The notes: generated from the letters alone by a model not told the origin. Positions 9,442-21,176 are shown, counted from the stretch's first letter. The stretch is 28,875 bases of DNA from Hepatocystis sp. ex Piliocolobus tephrosceles (GCA_902459845.2 CABPSV020000116.1:1-28875); one strand, 5' to 3'. Numbers and translations are program-made.

Positions 9442-10637
9442 CAAAGAAGAAAAACAAAAAGAAAAACAAAAAGAAAAACAAAAAGAAAAAAAAAAAAAAA
9501 AAAAAAAAGTTTTATTTTTATATGGCATTTTTACATACTTTTTTACTTTTTATATTACTATTCAATTTTAAACATCACAGCGCATGTTTTTCATTTATTT
9601 TTATGCATTATATTTCTTAATTAATGGTTGCTTTTTTTCTTTTTCTTTTTTTCTTGCACACAATTATGATATATTTTTAATAAACAATAAATACGTTATT
9701 TTTTTTTTTTTTGAAGCTATATATATATATGTACATACATGTGTGCATATTCTTGTTTTACTCCTTTTTTTCTTTTTTTTAAATGGAATTTAATTAATAA
9801 TCGTATGAGTCTGTGAGTTATAAAGTCAGCAAAAAAAAAAAAAAATACATGTCATTTTTGTGTGATGAAAAAAATATATATATATGTATGTATGTGCGTG
9901 TGTAGGTGCATATATATATGTATATAATCTATAATGTCTGTTTTTTTTTTTTTTTTTCTTTTTTTTGTTATACAACTTATTAAGCATTTTTTTACTATTC
10001 AAAAATTATCAATATATTTATATTTTAACAATAAAAAAAAAAAAAATAAATAAATAAAAAGTAGTTAAATAAAAAATAGTTAAACGGTAAAAATAATATA
10101 AAAACGAATTATAAATAGTATACAGATACGCATTTAAGTATAATATAATTAAAGCAAGCGGTCCAAAGTTATTAAAGTATTAGGTTAATAAAATATTTAA
10201 AGAAGTATTTTTAAAAAATGTTTTGAGAGATTGTTTTGTTTTAAGAAATTATTGTTTTGTTATTTATTTAATCAATTAAAATAATAAAAAAAAAAATGGA
10301 GATGGTACTATAATTTATATTTTTATAACATGTTTTTTTTTTTTTTTTTTTTTTACATATTTGCTTTTTGTACATATCTACTTCACACTTGTATAGGATG
10401 TACAAATTAAATATATTTAGGTATATACTTAAAAATAAAAGAGAAAAACAATACAAATGTTTAATACTTTTCTCAATGCGACAAGATCAATAAATATATA
10501 TTAACTTCGTATAAATGTGCTTAAAATTTGTATCCTTAATGCGTAACAATTTTAAAATAAACCCACGTGCGTGTACATGTATATATATATATATATCAAC
10601 ACAGAACGTAATAAAACTTCAACAAACATATAATGTT

Positions 10638-10669
<32 letters not shown>

Positions 10670-10692
10670 CTTCATTCTTTTATTTATCTAAT
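9442..10692. other. Convergent intergenic region, 3' UTRs
   Basis: This 1.25-kb stretch lies between the stop of the Asn-rich gene and the stop of the coiled-coil gene. It contains poly-A and poly-T runs, an AGAAAAACAAA-type repeat just after the stop at 9441, short (AT)n runs and no frame with mixed composition. Open frames here are Phe- or Lys-rich. I see no RNA gene. Confidence 0.7.
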
Positions 10693-12760
10693 TCAATCTA
10701 TATTATTTTGAATTATATAATCTGTTAACTTTATAGTGTCTTTATTATCGTCTACACATAATTCCCCATTAATAAAAAATATAGAAACTTTTTTACCGTT
10801 TAACAAATATTTGTTGTCATGCAATTTTTTTATATTAACTGAGACCCCATATTCTTTCATATAATTTAAACATTCAGTTAAAGCAACATTTACTGGGTCA
10901 TCCTTAAAAAATTTATTTTCGTACGGATTTTTAGTTTTAAGTAATTCGTTTTCACTTGATTCGAATAAGTCAATAGTGTCAAGACTTTTGGGTCCTTTTT
11001 TATAACTAAGTATTTCATTTAATTCTTCACATATATCACCATTACCAATTTTATCAATTTTGTTTATGTTATTAAACATACCTGACTGGCTTAATCGATC
11101 ATTCTCTTTTTTTAATACAGAAATAGAATCGCTTTGAAGTAAAGCATGATTATAATTAGTTATGTCCATATCCGCATCACTTATATTGTCGAGTATAGCG
11201 TTATTGTTTTTTTCCATAGCTATAATAACATTACAATTATTATTGACATTATTATTGACATTATTATTATTATTTTTTTTTTTTTTTTTTTTTTTATTCG
11301 TTTCGAGTAACTTTTTTATTTCTTGGTCTTTCACATAACTTTTAGCTTTTAATTCGATTATTTGTTTTTCTAAATTATTATTTTCCAATGTTGATTTTTG
11401 TAAAAGAAAAGTTGTATTAATTAATTCTTCATTTTTTAGAATATGTTTATTTAATAATTTTTTGTAATGATTTTCATTTTTTTTTAATATTTTCACTTCA
11501 TTGTTATTTTCATATATTAACAATTTTGATTCGTAGTCTATCAAAGTGTCTTGAAGACCTTCGTTTTCGCAGGATCTTTTTAAAAGCTCGTCCTTGAGGG
11601 CGTTAATCTGTAAAAATCAAATAAAATGTAAACGTAAATGTAAAAAGCAAATGTAAAGGTAAAAACGAATGTAAACGCAAATACAATACCAATACAGAAA
11701 TGTATTCCCATTTAATATGTTTTATTTTTTTACCTCCTTTTTGAGCTCCTCATTTGCGGCAATTATCTCGTCGTATTTTGCATTGGTCTGTACCAATTTA
11801 TCCTCATGACTTTTAATAACCTCTTCATTTTTTTTATATATTTCATTAATTATATCTACATATCGTTCTTTTTGTTTTTTTAAAAGAATGGAATATTCTT
11901 TTTTAATATTTATTATTTTTTGTTCTGTGTTTTTTATATCAACATTTTTTACATCAATATCGAATTTTAGACGATTCATATTTTTGACAACTTTTTGATT
12001 TTCTTCTTCTTTTTGTAAAATAATTTCATGTAATCTTTTTAATTCGTTGTCTTTATTTCTTAATTCTTCTTCTAATTGTTTAAAATTCATATGCATATTT
12101 TCTATTTCTATTGTTTGATTATTTATAATGGAATTGTTTAAATTTATTTTATTTAATAAATCAGTATTATGTTGTTTATATTTTATAACATCTCTTTTTT
12201 TATTTAGCTCTATACTTTCAACAACATTTTTAAGTTTATTTATCTTTTCCTCTTTTTTATTTAACTGATTAAATAATTCTTTTATTACTCTTTTTTGTTT
12301 TTCGATATTTAACTTATTTTCTTTTAAACTTAAATTATTTTCTATTAATTTTTGATTCGTAATATTATAATAGTTTGCAGCACTATGTATTTTAGTATTC
12401 ATACTTTGTTCTAATTCGTTTTGTACATTTTTATATTCTTTCATATTACTATAATTTAGTTCAATTTTTTTTTCCAATTCAATTAATTTGTCATCTTTTA
12501 ATGCATTTTCTTCATTCAAATAAAATAACTCTTTTGTCTTTTCTTTTAATTTCTCATTTAATAATACTATTTCTTCGTTTTGGGCTAATAAAATGTTTTT
12601 CATTTTTTCTACAACATGAGCATCTGTGTTGTTATTTGTGTTGTTTTCATCACTTACCGATCCTTCACCATTTGGCTTGTTCTGTTTGTTCTTTAATTTG
12701 TTTTGGGACAATTGCAGTTCTGCAAAAATTAAAACAAAGATGGTGAATAATATAAACAGG

Positions 12761-12810
<50 letters not shown>

Positions 12811-13678
12811 GTATACATATAAATGTATACATATGCGTACAAATATATATGAAAAATACGTATATTACAAAATATACGGACGTGTATATTTTTTGCACAT
12901 ACACCTGAGAAGAAAGACGAAAAAAAAAAAAAAAAAAATTACCCAATTTATATATAGTTTGATCTTTTTGATTTATTTGTTCTTTTAATATTTCTATCAG
13001 TTTTACTAAATTTTTAACTTTTGTTTTCATTTGGTTTTCACTTTGAATTATATTCGATTTATCTTCGTTTTTTTTTTCACTCATCTCCTGTTGTTCTTCA
13101 TCATCTATTTTTATTACATAATTGTTTTTTATATTTTCTTTCATACGTTTAATACATTCTTTTAAATTATTATTTGTATTGTTTTCATTATTTATTATAT
13201 CATTCCCGTTTTGTTTAATTCCATTATAATCAATATAATCAATATTATCATTCACATGAGGAAATTTTTTTTGTAATATATAATTTGAGACGATGTCATG
13301 TACTAATTCGTTTTTCTCACACAACTCTTTATTTATGTCATTATAATTAAAATCAAATAAATTAATATCATGCTCTTTTTTTATATCTTCATATATTACT
13401 GAATAATTTATGTTTCCATTTAATTCACATATATCATGTTCTATTTTACTTATTTCTTTGGACAGATAATTTTTAGACGTTATGTTTTTTTCAATTTTAT
13501 AGCCTCTACTAATTTCATTACCCTTACTAATTTTGTTACTTTTGCTACTTTTTCTACTTTTCCCGCTTTTGCTACTTTTACTTCCTATACTTCCTTCACT
13601 CCCTTTACTTCTTTCACTAATTTTACTCTTTTCACTAACTTTACTACTAATATCAACTTCAACACTTTCAGCGTTCAT
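10693..13678 (-). CDS. Three-exon coiled-coil protein (878 aa)
   Basis: The exons on the minus strand are 13678-12943, 12719-11734 and 11607-10693, with GT..AG introns of 223 and 126 nt (phases 1 and 0). The start is the ATG at 13678; upstream there is only a Lys-encoding homopolymer. Coiled-coil heptads run without a break across both junctions, which supports the splicing. Residues about 8-60 are a Ser/Lys-rich repeat. Residues about 60-215 are acidic or mixed. Residues about 220-680 are a long, nearly continuous coiled coil. Next come a poly-Lys/Asn spacer and an acidic linker. The last 60 residues (about 815-878) look like a small beta-rich domain (NKYLLNGKKVSIFFINGELC). Intron 1 contains a 47-nt T run in the transcript. 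The architecture suggests a cytoskeletal, centrosomal or motor-associated scaffold, but no specific family is recognised. Confidence 0.85.
12763..12809. repeat. Poly-A tract of 47 in an intron
   Basis: This A run on the plus strand is a T run in the transcript of the coiled-coil gene, lying close to the 3' end of intron 1. If translated it would give a poly-Phe string, which confirms that the segment is intronic. Confidence 0.9.
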
Positions 13679-13791
13679 TTTTTTTTTTTTTTTTTTTGTT
13701 TTTTTTGTTAACAAACTTGTTATATACTTATATGTTTATGACCTTGTTTTTTTTTTTTTTTTTTTTATTCATATATATATGTAAACATGCT

Positions 13792-13830
<39 letters not shown>

Positions 13831-14754
13831 CTTTTAGTTGCTATTTTTTGTTATACTTTTTTTTTTTAAACAGAGGCTATAAAAATGTTAAAATTTTTCT
13901 GTTTATAATATATTTTGTTCTATGTCACTTATCCAAATAAAAAAAAAAAAAAATTTAGAAATTTACAAATTAAAAAAAAATATAAAAATAATATTTATTA
14001 ATATTTATTAATATTTATTAATATATTTTATAAACTTAACATTTTGATTAACGCATAACATCAGTACAAATAAAACAGAAGAGGTATAACTGGAAGTAAA
14101 AAGAGAGGAGATATATAATTGTGAGTGTTAAAAAATAAAAAAATAGATAATGGTACAAGTAATAAAAATATAGAAAAAAAAAACGCACAGACACCAACTA
14201 TACATAAAACAAAACGTATAAATATATACATGTATATTCGAATACTAGTATGTAGATAAACGTCGAACACATGTAGGTATATATATATACCTATATGTTA
14301 TACGGTAGAATTTACAATTTTTAAATGTTATACAAACAAGAAATATAAAAAAATAATCACTAAAAACAAAAGTTATAAAATAAAATAAAAAGTAATAAAA
14401 ATAATAAAAAAAAATAGAGAAAATATAATTTTATTTAAAATTTTATAATAAATAAAAAATTCCTTCTTTGTTACTTTTTTTCTATATACAAAAATAAAAT
14501 TGCGCTAATAATTTCAGTGTTATGTTTTATATTTATATGTTTTGCTTCCAAATTTGTAAATCAAATCAAAAATTACAATACTAAAACAAAAATTACTTTT
14601 TTTTTTTTTTTCACTATATTTGAAATAAATGCAAATAAATGCAAATAAATGTAAATAAATGTAAATAAATGTATATATATAGTTAATACACTGTCGTACG
14701 TGAAGGCGTTAAATACATAACAAAAATGCTTTTACTACATAGGTACGTACTTTC

Positions 14755-14800
<46 letters not shown>

Positions 14801-15199
14801 GTATTTACAATGCATTTACAATGTTTGTGTACGTAACATAAGTACACATATAAGACAAAAAAAACTAAAATAATCAAATAAAAAAATCAAAAAGAATAAA
14901 AACTACAACATACATAATAAAAATTATATAAAATTTAAATAAAAAAGCATAAACGAATTTATATCAGTATATAAATATTACTAATTAAAATGAAAAAAAA
15001 AAAAATATATATATATATATATACTTTTCATTACAACCACAATAAGACACAGATGAATATGTGCTGCAAAATAAAGTTTCGCGTTAACAATATATTTCCA
15101 AAAGTTGTAAAAATGTTTAAGTTATATTTATTTTTTTTTAAACAAAAGTGGTAATAAAAAATAAAATCGACGCGGTTGCTTTAATATTAAAAAGAATTA

Positions 15200-15231
<32 letters not shown>

Positions 15232-16052
15232 GAAAATAAAATATATATAGAAAAATGAAAATTATATAATTTTTTTTTTATAAATGCGTTTTTATTTGTT
15301 AAATTTTGTCATTTGTGTTATATAATTTATTAAAATTGTTAAAAAGTGTAATTATATTATAATATTTTAAGCTGTTAATATACGCACATTTTTTGTATAA
15401 ATTTATCTATATTTTTAAACATACATTTTTTTTTTATTTCAATTTTGCTTTTTTTTTTTTAATCTTTTACTTTTTTTTTCCTGCATATTTTTATCATATT
15501 GTTTTTTAACTCTTCAATTTTATAACTTTCTTATTTTTCAATTTTTCATATTTTTAATTTTTTAATTTTCATATTTTCATATTTTCATATTTTCAACTTT
15601 TTTTTTTTTTTCTTTTAATATATATATTCAAGTGCACACTATATTTTGTTATGTTTTTAATATAGTTTTTTATAAAAAAATGAGCGGGAAAAAAAATATA
15701 TGAAAATGTATTAAAAATATTTTATCCATTTAATGAAAAAAAAAAAAAAAAAAAAAACATTTGAAATAACATCTTAAAACAAAATAAAATAAAATAACTA
15801 ATTATTATATTATAAACATTATATCATCATCTTTCTATTCGTGAATATGCTTCTACAATAGGTTTTAATTTTTTTATTAGAAATTTACTTTTATAAGTTG
15901 ACATTGAAAAGTGTAAACAAATAAATCGTTACATTATTTAAATACACAAATGAATATGTGACCAACTGCACAACTAGATATATGACAAAAATGCATAAAA
16001 CAAATTGTATCTAATTAAATAAATTAAATGAAACACTATATATTTATGTTCT

Positions 16053-16086
<34 letters not shown>

Positions 16087-16122
16087 TTTACTTTTTGAAA
16101 GCTATATACTCAAATTACGATT
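13679..16122. other. Intergenic region upstream of the coiled-coil gene and beyond the ELP3 3' end
   Basis: About 2.4 kb with (AT)n runs (13791-13829, 14757-14793), three TTAATATTTA-like repeats at about 13992-14022, AAATAAATGC-type repeats at 14626-14672, poly-A and poly-T tracts. It should contain the promoter and 5' UTR of the coiled-coil gene. Two weak exon-like pieces on the minus strand (15063-15025 and about 14737-14690) share compatible phase but have no recognisable start exon. No RNA gene is seen. Confidence 0.6.
14690..15063 (-). other. Pair of phase-compatible exon-like pieces
   Basis: On the minus strand, TTATTTTGCAG precedes a 39-nt segment (15063-15025) ending at a GTATAT donor. 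A downstream acceptor (ACCTATGTAG) opens a segment ending in TAA at about 14690. Joined in phase 2 they read through to a terminus ending TPSRTTVY. No first exon with a matching donor was found, so this is a lead rather than a gene call. Confidence 0.18.
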
Positions 16123-16492
16123 ATGTCACTGTTAAAAACAATAAATGATTCTACAACATTTTATGAAATAATAAGCCAAGTCGTTAATTTTTGGGGTAAT
16201 TATAAATGTCCTAACACATGTATGTATACTAATTTATTTGTTGAATATATACATACACACATATACTATTATATATTCATTCCAATCAGGTACAGTTTAC
16301 TTTTTATTAAAAATAATAATAATAATGCTAATATATATATATATATATATATATTATTTTTTTTTTTTTTTTTTTTTTTTAAAAATATGTTTATTAAAAA
16401 AAAAAAAAAAAAAACGTATGATCACTTGGGACATACAGCCAACATATGTACATTTATATATATATTACGTTTTACCTCAACAAGTTGGTTAA
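16123..16492 (+). CDS. Candidate two-exon small protein (91 aa)
   Basis: Exon 1 (16123-16195) starts with ATG and encodes 24 residues of normal composition (MSLLKTINDSTTFYEIISQV, then VNFW) before a GTAATT donor. The acceptor CATTCCAATCAG at 16278-16289 opens exon 2 (16290-16492) in matching phase 1, so a Gly codon is split across the junction. Exon 2 begins hydrophobic (TVYFLLK), passes through an (AT)n/poly-T region encoding Ile/Tyr/Phe, a poly-Lys run, and then a mixed segment (MITWDIQPTYVHLYIYY) before its stop. A third exon could instead be used, with acceptor ACATACAG near 16441. The model stops 19 nt short of the convergent ELP3 stop. Exon 1 is the convincing part; the function is unknown. 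Confidence 0.33.
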
Positions 16493-16511
16493 TAAAAAAA
16501 TTTTTTAAAAA

Positions 16512-16630
16512 TCATATATTTTTATTTCTTTGCTTTAAATATTGAATGGTTATAAAAATAGAGGTAGTAAAAAACAGAAAAAAATATATACTATTGTTAT
16601 TGTTGTTATTACTATTATTGTTGTTATTAC

Positions 16631-16667
<37 letters not shown>

Positions 16668-19600
16668 TTTATTATAAAAGGAATTGTACTTTTTAAAAAG
16701 TACTGTAGGTATTTGTTTAAATTGACAAAGCATAGTACTTAGAAGGTTTATGTTACTTTTAGTTAAAACCTTTTGAACATCTATTATGTATGTATGAGCT
16801 TGTTGTTTATGAATTAAATATTTTTCATTATTTAAAATTAAAATGTTATTGTTAATATAAGAATTTAAATCTTCGAATTCGGTTTTTTTATATTTTAAAA
16901 TTTCAGGTACTGTTTTATGCATTAAATAAAGTGAATGTTTAAGATTATAGTCATAAATTATTAATTCTTTTCCTATTTTATTTATATTTAACATATAATT
17001 TGAATAAATATCATGTCTTTTTAACACTTTCGTCATATAAGTATCTTCTTTTTCGTAACCTAATTTTTTATAATATTCTCTTGTACCTACACCAGCAATA
17101 ATAGACATTTTTGTAAATTTATATGAATATGCTATTATTTCAGCTACTAAAACTAAACATTTTCCTAATCCTTTATGTTGAATAAAATTTAATTCATTTT
17201 CAAAATCACCATGTTTTAATAATGATCCATAAACATGTAATTCTCTTATTAAAGCTGAATTTTCTAAGCATTTAAATGGTCTATCATCACTATAGTCATT
17301 TTTATCTCTTATTCTTAATCTTAAAAAACCTAGTAAAGAATGGTCGTTGTCGTAATCGTCATCCTTATCCTTACCCTTATCTTTATCCTTATCGTCATCC
17401 TTATCCTTATGCTTATCCTTATCCTTATCCTTATCTTTATCCTTATGCTTATTCTTATCCTTATGCTTATTCTTATCCTTATAGCCATCCTTATTACCAT
17501 TATTACATGTTTTATTTTTATCGTTATATTTTTTGGTACAATTATTATAATTTCTTTTTTCTTTTAGTTCATCACATGTATTATACATTGTACCAAACAA
17601 TGTTTTGTCAGATACTGTATCTGATAATTCCATATTTGTATGTTTATTATTTACTTCACTTTTCATTTCTGTTCTTTTATCCTCTCTTTTTTTATCCTCT
17701 CTTTTATTATCCTCTCTTTTATTATCCTCTCTTTTATTATCCTCTCTTTTATTATCCTCTCTTTTATTATCCTCTCTTTTATTATCCTCTCTTTTATTAT
17801 TTTTTTTTTTATTATGTCTCATATGACCATTTTTTTTTCTCTTTTTTCCCTGAAATGTTATAAAAAATTCATACCCACCTAAAGTTAAATATTTATATAT
17901 TTTTAAAAAAATAGAACCATGAGTTTTTTCTATTTCTTGTGTTTTAACTTCTTTACATCTGATACATTGGCAATATAAATTCCTTAAATTCATTTCGTTT
18001 GCTATTAATTGTCTCATATTAGTTATATTATTTCCTGCAATAATAGATGGATTAGGTATATCTCTTATAATTCTATTTAACCTGATCCAAGGATGCATTG
18101 CTTTTTTAACAAGTAAAATTAATGAAATTAATAATTTTTTATCTGTTTCAAAATATGGCATATATTCTCCATTATTGTACCATTTTTCTATTTTAGTAAA
18201 TGGTGTAATTTCACATGGATATATTTTCCATTGATCTGCTTGTAAATAAATACTACTTAATACATAAATAAACATTTGTATATCTTTTTTTACATTAGAG
18301 TATGGTAAATCAGGCATTAAATGTATATCTACTTTAAAAGCATTTTCTTTTAATAAATAAATTGCTTTTATACAATCTTTTAAAGTACATTGTCTATTCA
18401 CACCTTTTAAAACATAATCATCTGTATGTTGTATACCAAGTTGTACTCTTGTACATCCATATGATCTTAATCTAATTAATTCTTCTTTATTTATTTGATC
18501 AGGTCTTGTTTCGAGAGTTAAACCTATAATACGACAATTCGCTTTTTCATTTAATTCCAATTCTTCTAATAAAGTTAATTTTTTTCTACGATTTTTTAAT
18601 TCGGGATAAATATTAGCAGCATAATATACATCACGTATAAATTCTTCCTGATAGGCTACGTCATAACAACTCCATGTACCTCCTAAAATAAGAACTTCTA
18701 TTTTATCAGCAACATGTCCATTATTAACTAAAGTTGTTGTTCTATTAAAAAATTGACAAATTGCATCAAAATTATTTTGATTTGCTCTTAAAATAGCTGG
18801 CTCAGTAGAAAGATAAGATCTTGGTTGGTTTGGTTCATTTGGGCAATAATGACAATCGTATTTACAACTGAATTTATGTGGATGTGTAATTATAGTTACA
18901 ACTAAAACACCACTGTTTGATCGAACACCTTTTCTTTTATTTATTTGTAAAAAATTTACACTATTTTTATCAAGATCTTTATAATTTTTCATATCTTTAT
19001 TTATTATCATTTTTGTCACATTTTCGAAAACGAATTGTACATCTTTTTTGGGTCTCTTAGTCGGTTCAACTTGGTTGTTTGGGTTGACTAGGTTGTTTGG
19101 GTTGACTAGGTTGTTTGGGTTGACTAGGTTGTTTGGGTTGACTAGGTTGTTTGGGTTGACTAGGTTGTTTGGGTTGACTAGGTTGTTTGGGTCGACTAGG
19201 TTGTTTGGGTTGACTAGGTTGGTTGGATCAACATTAACAGTTGATAAGTCCGAAGTAGCCGACATACCATCAACATTACCATAAGTATTAACAATATTTT
19301 TTAAAAAATTATTTTTTTTATTAACCCCACTTTGTTTATTATAGAATATATCATCGTTAGTTGTATCGTCAAAAACAGACAATTCGTTTAAATTCAAATT
19401 AGTGTAACATGTATCACTACTATTATTTGTATTATCTTTATTGTTATCAACACAATGCTCATTAACAACATCTCCATTATCACCACCATCTCCATTACCA
19501 TTTGTACAATTTTTATTTTCTTTTAACGTTTGTAAGTTATAATGTTGTAAGGCAACACTTATTTTATGTTTAGATGGACTAACTTTATATTTTTTTCTCA

Positions 19601-20255
19601 ATTTAATACAAAAATCTTGATATTCTTGTTCTGTATTTATATTAGCCCTATTTAACCATAATTCTTCTGCAAATGATTTGAATTTATCATTTTTTAAAAT
19701 ATCATCATAATAGTCTTGATTATATTTATAAAAAAATTCATTCATAGTAGAAGAATAACATTCATAATGTCTTAACTCATTTTTGTTTTTTATTTTTTTT
19801 TTAAATTCTTCAAAGTCTTCCGGATCATAACAATAAACTTTTGGATATATTTTATTTTTTTCATATTCTGTTGGATATCTTTTTTTTAATGTGTCGTTAA
19901 TATAAAAGTAATCATTTTTTTGTTTATTATCGTTACTATCGTTACTATCGCTACTATCGTTATTATCGTTACTATCGCTACTATCGTTATTATCGTTACT
20001 ATCGCTACTATCGTTATTATCGTTATGACTTATAATTTCGTTATTGTTTAAATTTTCATCATCGCTCAATCCGTTTAGAATATCATCAACATAATTATTA
20101 TTTACAAAATCTGTTTCAAAACTATTTTTTTTTTTTTTTTTTATTACAGTTTTACTTTCAGCATTATCTTCTATGATATTTTCATTTTCTTGTACCTTCA
20201 TTTCCTCCTCCGTTTTTTCACAACTTAAGATTTTGGGTTTATCACTTCTCGTCAT
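16512..20255 (-). CDS. ELP3: ELP3: radical-SAM / GNAT Elongator catalytic subunit, tail-anchored (1247 aa)
   Basis: ELP3 catalyses 5-carboxymethyl-type modification of wobble uridine in tRNA and has also been described as a lysine acetyltransferase. ATG is at 20255. Residues 1-440 are mostly low complexity (NDNNDSSDS at about 77-110, NPNNLV at about 344-397). The radical-SAM core spans about 450-700, with Cys464, Cys468 and Cys471 (CX3CX2C) and an ILGGTW motif. After a Cys-rich stretch (CQCIRC) come an NKRED repeat (about 817-857) and a KDK/KHK-rich region (about 925-970). The GNAT domain at about 980-1085 has RELHVYG, the acetyl-CoA loop QHKGLGKCL (Gln1026-Leu1034) and YYKKLGYE (about 1062). 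A C-terminal extension holds an Asn linker and ends in a 19-residue hydrophobic segment (1222-1240) followed by KQRNKNI. Canonical ELP3 is about 550 residues; the excess is inserts and extensions. T. gondii ELP3 is known to be a tail-anchored mitochondrial outer-membrane protein, and this tail fits that. Confidence 0.96.
17685..17805 (-). repeat. 15-nt coding repeat (NKRED), about 8 copies
   Basis: Tandem 15-nt units, CTCTCTTTTATTATC-like on the plus strand, encode Asn-Lys-Arg-Glu-Asp inside ELP3 between the radical-SAM and GNAT domains. They are nearly identical at the DNA level, so expansion is recent. The last units diverge to KKRED and KRTE. Confidence 0.9.
19072..19232 (-). repeat. 18-nt coding repeat (NPNNLV), 9 copies
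   Basis: Nine tandem 18-nt units, TTGTTTGGGTTGACTAGG on the plus strand, encode Asn-Pro-Asn-Asn-Leu-Val in the N-terminal extension of ELP3. Variants are NPTNLV first, one DPNNLV (GTCGAC in place of GTTGAC) and NPNNQV last. The G content is well above that of the surroundings. Confidence 0.93.
19928..20024 (-). repeat. 27-nt coding repeat (Asn/Asp/Ser), about 3.5 copies
   Basis: A tandem CGTTACTATCGCTACTATCG-type pattern encodes the NDNNDSSDS repeat near the ELP3 N-terminus. It is acidic, low complexity and likely disordered. Confidence 0.85.
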
Positions 20256-20299
20256 AGTTTTTTACTATTTGTTCATATGGGATAACCTTTTGTTAAAAA

Positions 20300-20303
<4 letters not shown>

Positions 20304-20331
<28 letters not shown>

Positions 20332-20448
20332 CTTTTTTTTTTTTTTTTGCTTTTTTTTTTTTTTTTTGCTTTTTTTCGCTTTTTTTTTTGCTTCTTTTTC
20401 GCTTTTTTTTTTGCTCTTTTTTCGCTTTTTTTTCGCTTTTTTTTTTTT
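20304..20448. repeat. T-tracts punctuated by GC/CGC
   Basis: A run of T8-T26 blocks separated by GC, CGC, GCTC and GCTTC lies 50-190 nt upstream of the ELP3 start codon. On the minus strand it would read as a Lys/Arg/Ala/Ser string, so open frames here are artefacts. It may be part of the ELP3 5' UTR or promoter. Confidence 0.75.
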
Positions 20449-20857
20449 TTATTACTTATGTATACCTGCGTATAATTATACCAATTATTATACACTTTCC
20501 TATACAATTTTTAAATCAATTTTAATTTCTTTTTATGTTTATAATAGTTTACATAAGAGCTAATTATATTTAGAGGCCTTCTTATGATAATTTAATTAAG
20601 TTAAAATATTTTTTTGGGAATGTTCATCTTTTCTGGCTTATAAATTCTTTCCCAATCATTATTTTTTCTTACTTATTTTTTCTTACTTATTTTTTCTTAT
20701 TTTTTTTTTTTATTTTTTTTTTTTTTAACTGCTTAATTTTTTTAAATTGATAAATATTATATAGCTAATATTAAGTTGCTATTTTTATCATACTGTTGCT
20801 CATGTTGTTTCATACTTTTAAGAACATATATATTTTTGTGACCTTATAATTTTTTTT

Positions 20858-20892
<35 letters not shown>

Positions 20893-21017
20893 CTATAATT
20901 TTATAACGTTGCTGTGTTATTATGTTGTGGTATTTTTTTTTTTCCTTTTTTTTTTTTGTGCTCATGAATGCTTAACTATTTAAAAAAAAAGAAAAAAAAA
21001 TAAAGCAAAGCAAAGAT

Positions 21018-21176
21018 AAAAAATAAAAAATAAAAAATAAAAAACAAAAAACAAAAAACAAAAAACAAAAAACAAAAAACAAAAAACAAAAAACAAAAAA
21101 CAAAAAATAAAAAACAAAAAATAAAAGATAAAAAATAAAAAATAAAAAATAAAAGATAAAAAATAAAAAATAAAAT
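21018..21176. repeat. 7-nt AAAAAAC/AAAAAAT tandem array
   Basis: About twenty tandem 7-nt units; the central block has C in the variable position and the flanks have T. Because 7 is not a multiple of 3, open frames on the minus strand are Phe/Leu/Cys artefacts. Confidence 0.88.

Noticed and set aside
12626..12988. Continuation of the coiled-coil exon through poly-Phe/Lys sequence
   Set aside because: This is intron 1; splicing restores the heptad pattern.
14061..14270. Minus-strand hydrophobic ORF of 69 codons
   Set aside because: No ATG at its start (GTG only), Phe/Leu/Ile-rich, and it lies in the expected 5' region of the coiled-coil gene.
17276..17882. Forward ORFs rich in Tyr/Pro or Ser/Leu repeats
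   Set aside because: Antisense shadows of the KDK and NKRED repeats in ELP3.
20265..20507. Minus-strand Lys/Arg-rich ORF upstream of ELP3
   Set aside because: Encoded by T-tracts punctuated by GC/CGC, pure low complexity, in the expected 5' UTR or promoter.
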